Below are positions 58,519-64,000 of a stretch of DNA of 64,000 nt, one piece after another (the stretch's first letter is position 1; each line of letters opens with the position of its first letter). The position numbers and the translations under genes were made by a program. Source of the stretch: Sebastes aleutianus. Lineage: Eukaryota > Chordata > Actinopteri > Perciformes > Sebastidae. Below the pieces are notes generated by a model, which did no database searches, was not told the DNA's origin, and saw only the letters and a program-made list of their open reading frames with translations. Location: positions 17,041,629-17,105,628 of the forward strand of contig CAKAKS010000032.1 in the NCBI GenBank assembly GCA_916700875.1, given 5' to 3'.

Positions 58519-61092
58519 GTGAGTATCATTTAAATATCATATTTTTTGCTTTGCAGTTGTTACAAATTTCCTGGTGGCATGTCTCAAAAGCATCACACTG
58601 CATTTCCATAACTCCTGTTGTGCACCTTCACCTCATATTGTTTATTGTTTATTTGTTTTGCACAATTTAAGACTATACAACATAACAAAAAACATAAATG
58701 AATAATATACAGTGCAGGAAGAGGCAAAAAAAAAAACACTGGGTTTATCTGAAGCATCCACCTAGAGACAATATTAATATAAAGAAATAATAGATTACAT
58801 AATAGTGATAACAAACAATTAGGACAAGATATATGTATAACAACAACAATAACAATACAGTAAATATATCAAAAAAGGTGTGTGTGTGTGTGAGAGTTTG
58901 TGTGTGTTGCGTGGAAGTGTATGGTTAGTGTTTGTGAGGAGGATATTGATTTAAATATCTATAATGATTTCTGGGCAATCGTAACCAAACAACATTGTGA
59001 GTGGGAAAAAATAAAAAACATAAAAACAGATACATGGACAACATGAGGAAAAGCAATTACAAGATAGCAATTAAATGACCCTTTAAAGCGACTTTTGAAA
59101 CATTTGACAGATGAACAGTTTATCGATAGATGTGAAACGCTACTCCATAATTTGGTTCCCCTAAATCTTATCGAAAATTGACCTCTACTAGTGAGGAATT
59201 TAGGAGGATGAAGATCTAGAGATTGCCGGGTTGAGTAAGAATGGACCTGAGAATTTGTTTTAAAATATATACTTTATATTCTGATGCCTGACACCATGCA
59301 GGTTAATGACCCACAGCCACTCACAAAGTCAGGTGCTTATTCCATGTAACATCCATCCTTGCATCAGTAAAAGACACAAACTAGCATTTGATTATCCACT
59401 CAGTTCAGTTTACTGGCTGCCTCCTGCATTGTTTCACAGTTCTTTCTCCCTGGCTAAGTAATTACTTGGCCTTGTCTTTTGGGAAACAACCCAGGAAGTC
59501 AGTCTATTGGGCTCAGCTGATCTGTGCTAACTAATTCATGGAGATTTCCAGGAAAAGGCAGGGAACAAACGAAGGCGGTCACTATAGAGCCTCCGCAAAA
59601 GCCTGACCTCGATGGAAGGGTTTATGGGTAGCTAGTTCTTTTTGAAGGTTAACACCAAGTGACATTTAGAGAAGCAGTTATTTTACTCAATGTTCATGCT
59701 GTGAATGTAAGGCCTTTTTTTTTTTTAGTCAGCTCAGACCCTCAGCTTGCAGACACAGTGTCATGTTGACATTTATGACCCTTTGAGATGGAAACTAATG
59801 CAGCATATCAGTTAGGAAGAGAGAGGTTCGTATAATGGGAGACGTGGAGAAGAGAGGATGTTGATATACTGTAATCCAAGAAGTAAAACATCCATAAAAA
59901 TACAAAGAATAAGGCTTTGAAAGGCTTTATGTTCTAACAAGGTACAAAGGTCCCTTATCACTTCATGGGAACTTGAAACATCATGTTATGTGAAGCGTAC
60001 AGACTTATCTTTTCTGACCAGACATGAACCACCTTAACAAACGAGTGAATAGTATCTACTGTGAGCCTCTATCTGTGTCTTTTTTTGTGGGTCTATCTTA
60101 GCCTTAGCGTTGTTGTAGGCCTCTCTGTCCATAAATAAGAGTATGCTCATGTGTTTTTACATTTGTCCAGATGAGCAGTCTCACTCTGTCTTTTGAAAAG
60201 TATGCCTACATGCAGAACTGCCATTACAATCTTATTCACCACCAGAGAATCAGTTAATAATATGTCACTGAAGACTGTAATCAAAGCTGGCCTCGCTCCA
60301 TTTGCCACTGAGACTTGTCCCTACTGGAATTGCCAGACTTGTTGAGTTAAATGGAAATCAGTTTCCGTCATCTAACACACATTCTGAAAGACAAAGTGAT
60401 GCACTCAGTCAGTTACTAAAAAGTGACTAAAGCATTTCGAATCAAGCATTGTTTACATGGAAATTTACTAGCTTGCAGACTTCCTCTTTCCTGTCTTTGT
60501 TAGCACATTTCTGCATAACTTGGCATGTTACCACCACTTTTAGATTAGTAGATTGGTGTGAAACATTTGGCACGGGAGTGCACGGCGTCACCCGCACCCA
60601 CACTCACAACAGCACCATAAAGAGCAAAATAAACTGTAAAATTACTTTATTTAGGTAAATATTCTAGAGCTGCAGCAATTAATCAATTAGTTATCAACTA
60701 TTAAATTAATCGCCAAATATTTTGATAATCGATTAATCGGTTGGAGTAATTTTTTAAGAAAAAAAGTCAAAATTCTCTGATTCCAGCTTCTTAAATATGA
60801 ATATTTTCTGGTTCCTTTACTCCTCTATGACAGTAAACTGAATATCTTTGATGGACAAAACAAGACATTTGGACTTGGGCTTTGGGAAACAGTGACATGT
60901 TTCACCATTTTCTGACATTTTATAGACCAAACAACTAATCGATTAATCGGAAAATTAATCGACAGTGAAAATAATAGTTAGTTGCAGCCCTGAAATATTC
61001 CACCATAGGCTCATGGCTCCAAAAATGTCCATCCCCACAGTTAAGCCATTCTTTTGTATCTAAATCTATGCTATTATTACTGTCTTTTACAG
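58519..61092 (+). other. ddhd1: ddhd1 intron 1
   Basis: A 2574-bp phase-1 intron with GTGAGT donor and a pyrimidine-rich TTTTACAG acceptor. It contains AT-rich sequence at 58640-59290 that looks retroelement-derived but was not classified, a short GT tract near 58878-58893, and a 328-bp hAT-type insertion about 100 bp before the acceptor. No other exon was seen in it. Confidence 0.9.
60665..60992. mobile_element. hAT-type MITE in ddhd1 intron 1
   Basis: A 328-bp element with an 8-bp target duplication AAATATTC at 60657-60664 and 60993-61000. The ends TAGAGCTGCAGC and, on the other strand, CAGGGCTGCAAC are inverted repeats. Subterminal AATCGATTAATCGG words are present at both sides. It ends 100 bp before exon 2. 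Confidence 0.85.
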
Positions 61093-61269
61093 AACAAGAC
61101 CATATTCCAGTCATGAGAGGCCAGTGGTTTATCGATGGCACCTGGCTCCCGTTAGAGGAAGAGGAAAGCGACCTCATCGAGCACGAGCACCTGAACCATT
61201 TCCGCGGACAACAAATGCAGGACACCTTCGAGACGGACTTGGTGGTCAGGACCGTCGACAGCAAAGATG
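61093..61269 (+). CDS. ddhd1: ddhd1 coding exon 2
   Basis: This 177-nt exon continues DDHD1. The acceptor is TTTTACAG|AA. The split codon C+AA gives Gln-285, so the protein reads through as PVYWK-QQDHIPVMRGQW, as expected for the family. The exon carries the conserved block MRGQWFIDGTW, then LEEEE, then HLNHFRGQQMQ. It ends AAAGATG|GTGAGA, again in phase 1, so the next exon is expected to start by completing a G-N-N codon. That exon, and the GXSXG nucleophile and DDHD metal-binding domain, were not found before position 64000. The partial protein reaches about residue 343 of a protein normally near 900 residues long. Confidence 0.95.
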
Positions 61270-64000
61270 GTGAGAGAACGGGGAGGGGAAGGGTAGAAGA
61301 AGAAGTTTGTATGAATTTTTTAGGAATGTGTGGCAGAAGCCATTAAATCTAGAAAGATCTTTTAGACAACACAGCAATGAAGCATCCATTCTGGTTATGA
61401 AAGTCTGAATAAATAAACACAGCTGATAACTTGATTTTAACTACATTTGAGAGTGAATGTTGTGATAGAGTCAGAGTGTGGTGTGGGGTAGGCCAAAACA
61501 CATTATTGCTCAGTACTTTACTGCTGCATTCACCAACCCTGCAGTATTTTTATTCCAGGCTGGCAGTATCTCGTAAAAGCACACCTATATAGTGCTGTGT
61601 TAGGGCAGTGAGTAGATGCATTGCTTTCATTGGCATTCTTTGTAATAAATTCCCTTAAAAAGTCATAATTTACACAACAAAAGCAGAAGAAAAGCACAGT
61701 GAGTCATAAACAGTGAATTATGTGACAGCCGATACACAGTCAACAGAAATGAATGGCGCAGGTGCTCCCATTCACGTGACTGTAGGTTTTTTGTCACGTC
61801 ATCCTCCCCAATGCAAAGCAGGTGCAGCTCGTACATTAAGGCACGTCTCTCTGGCTCAGACAAAATGTAGCAGACTTAGGCCGTGAAGGGCAATAAGAAA
61901 GAGTCTCTTTGATTCAGCGGCCTCCTTAAGGCAGCCAGATCTACGGGACCTTCAGTGGTGATGAATGTGTGGGTGTGTGAATGTGCCAGATAAACAGAGG
62001 GGAAGCAGAGAGAAAAAAACACAGCAACTGTTAAAGTGAGCGAGAAAATATTTATCTGTCTGCATCATTAAAACTGAACAAATATGTGTGAGAGACATGA
62101 AATCATCACAAATATAATCTGTAACATTTATGCAAAGCTTGAAAATCAATTAATAGCAGTTAATCATCAAATTAACCTTGTTTCCTGTAACCCTGAATGA
62201 TTCTATTTAAATAATAACTGCATAATGAACTGTTAAATTGCTGTTAATTGCACAAAGCCTCAGTAGGTCTCTTTTTTTGCTTGCCTTGTTTCTAGCACAC
62301 TGTAACTGACATGTCAGGATACTGTCACTCCGCCCTATTCAGAATAAATTAAAGCCTATAAATAAAGACATCAACAGAGCAGAAGAAAGTGACTACAGCC
62401 TTGCTCGCATCGTCACTCTTTGTGTCATGTTTTCGGCGTAGCTGTCGTCACTGATCTGAACTGAATCACAGACGTTTTTAATTAAAACTGGAGGGTCACG
62501 GCTGGTTCGCAAGCATTTGTGTACATGTACACATGGACACTGTGGAAGCAGGCATATAAACAGTCACAGAGGACAGAAGGCTCACAGTCAGATTATCTGC
62601 AAGCCAGGTCAGTGTGAAATATTGTGGAAGGGGGCCCTCTATTGCACAACACACAGATCATATGACCTTAGCTTGTCTAGTGGGTGAGCTTCTGCAAGGG
62701 TGAATAGTGCAGTATAATTCTACTCCGTTACTGAGAAATAAGTACATACACTTACCTTAATATATGTTATTAAAACCCAATCCCTGCTGTATTTTTACTA
62801 GGGCTGGAACGACACACCTATCTCCCGATTTGATACTCTCACGCTACTTGGGTGCTGAGTTGATATGTATTGCAATTTTTTAGTATTGCGATTCGATATT
62901 ACGATTTATTGCGATTTTTGTTAACTTTTTAACACTAGACCATGGGAAAAAGTTAAATCAAACACTTCTAGGGACTTTTACTTTGGAAAATAACTAAATT
63001 AATACATTAAAATGTTTGATTTTCAGCATGTATGTAGTCAGAGATGTCCTGAAGTCAAATACATCAGTCATTGTCAGGCATTATTTATAAAAAAAAAAAT
63101 TCAGCAACCCAAAAATCAAAGAATAAATACATTTCTCTCACAAATTAGTGGTATTTCTTTGTAATTTATAAGGGACATGTACTGTTTTGTACTTCTGGTG
63201 AATATAATCCAATCAATCTTATTTCCATATATGTATTTTTTATATACAGTTCCCTTTGGGAACACCTTATTTTGAAAACCGAACGTAGCCACACGTGTAT
63301 ACCTCCGCTAACTTTGCCAAGTCCGTCGCTAGCTCTCCCGTCAGCTCCATTCTCTTTATACATCCATTATCAGCTCCATCGGGGCCGTTTGAATGCATTT
63401 AACATGAATGTCAGTATATGGGTGCTCTACAGTTGTAGCGTCGGCCTATTTAACCACAGAGATGAGAGTGACGACCTTACCAAAAATACCATGACATTTC
63501 CTGTCCATGACAGAATTAGCATGCAGCTTTACCAGATGATGTCTAGCTCTGCTTTTCATACAATGTGTGAAACCCAAAGTGTTTCCATATTTTACTGTAT
63601 GTGTAGTGTTTACCACTCTGAATTTAAAATGTGAGGGTGCAGGTCTTATCCACGCAGACGTTTTCTACATTTTGGCTCGCTGCGGTTTGTTTTGGTTGAC
63701 AGATATGGGACAGATATGACGTCACGTTACTGAGACTCAAATGAAGCAAATATATTGATTCTGGCATTAAAAAATTTATTTCAAAATTGTAAAAAAAAAA
63801 AAGAAAAGTGCAATACATAGGTAAATAGATTTTTTTTTCCACCCCTAATTTTTACATGCTCGTATAATTCCCTTTTAATGCATGGGACCAGAAACAGTGA
63901 GCATCTGTTTGAAAGCCTCCTGCTGCCTTTGTTGGCAGATTGTTTTCCACTCCTATATTTAGCAGAGTGTGAAAGCAAAGTGAGCGATAGATCCTGTTAA
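61270..64000 (+). other. ddhd1: ddhd1 intron 2 (5' part, runs out of window)
   Basis: It begins with GTGAGA and continues past the window end. I looked for the next conserved DDHD1 block and did not see it, so the intron is at least 2.7 kb. The left part (61270-62790) holds no recognisable feature; the right part is mostly the hAT-type element at 62799-63847. Confidence 0.85.
62799..63847. mobile_element. hAT-type element in ddhd1 intron 2
   Basis: A 1049-bp element with a perfect 8-bp target duplication ATTTTTAC at 62791-62798 and 63848-63855. The ends TAGGGCTGGAAC and, on the other strand, TAGGGGTGGAAA are inverted repeats. It holds GCGATTCGATATTACG-type text and no intact transposase. Confidence 0.85.

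Noticed and set aside
57717..58529. 270-codon open frame on the - strand over ddhd1 exon 1
   Set aside because: It is the mirror of a GC-rich coding exon. The + strand frame matches DDHD1 and splices correctly, while the - frame is Val/Leu/His-rich with no domain.

Overview
This is vertebrate nuclear DNA, most likely from a spiny-rayed (percomorph) teleost. The evidence is one interrupted gene with consensus GT/AG splice sites, abundant CA/GA/GATA microsatellites, many short non-autonomous DNA transposons of types common in fish, and no bacterial gene organisation. Almost all short open frames are chance frames in non-coding DNA.

Only one protein-coding gene can be supported: ddhd1 (phosphatidic-acid-preferring phospholipase A1), on the + strand at the right end. 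Exon 1 coding sequence is 57666-58518, intron 1 is 58519-61092, exon 2 is 61093-61269, and intron 2 runs off the window. The two exons join in phase 1 and encode about 343 N-terminal residues, including the WWE-like segment. The lipase core (GXSXG and DDHD domain) must lie to the right of the window.

Positions 1-57100 form a gene desert upstream of ddhd1. In tetrapods the 5' side of DDHD1 faces a large desert ending at BMP4. If that order holds here, the desert is the far 3' regulatory flank of bmp4, which is an inference. Repeat-poor stretches with TAATTA-type and other factor-like motifs (about 22.29-22.40, 26.5-27.1, 29.49-29.76, 32.3-32.8, 33.3-33.7, 39.96-40.33 and 51.01-51.20 kb) are candidate conserved non-coding elements.

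Between them lie mobile-element remnants. They include a MITE with terminal inverted repeats (1800-2503), a 1.2-kb TIR element (8691-9880), a Harbinger-like MITE carrying a MADF-domain fragment (20737-21180) and an inverted pair of TTAA-flanked elements (24606-25136 and 27406-28102). Others are a dispersed family with TTAGGTTTAGG-type blocks (1.8, 30.1, 44.6 and probably 46.1 kb), a local duplication (16.7 and 19.2 kb), a 1-kb element full of AAGTATACTT palindromes (52332-53367) and a LINE 3' end on the - strand (about 53446-54050).

The 3 kb just upstream of ddhd1 is the most structured part. It holds a hammerhead-ribozyme-like motif (54424-54469, -). It also has a 2.1-kb hAT-like composite bounded by a 45-49 bp direct repeat. 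Nested inside the composite is a piggyBac-like MITE (56393-57037) with three palindromes that match the core oestrogen-response-element pattern. Two further hAT-type insertions with clear 8-bp target duplications lie in introns 1 and 2.
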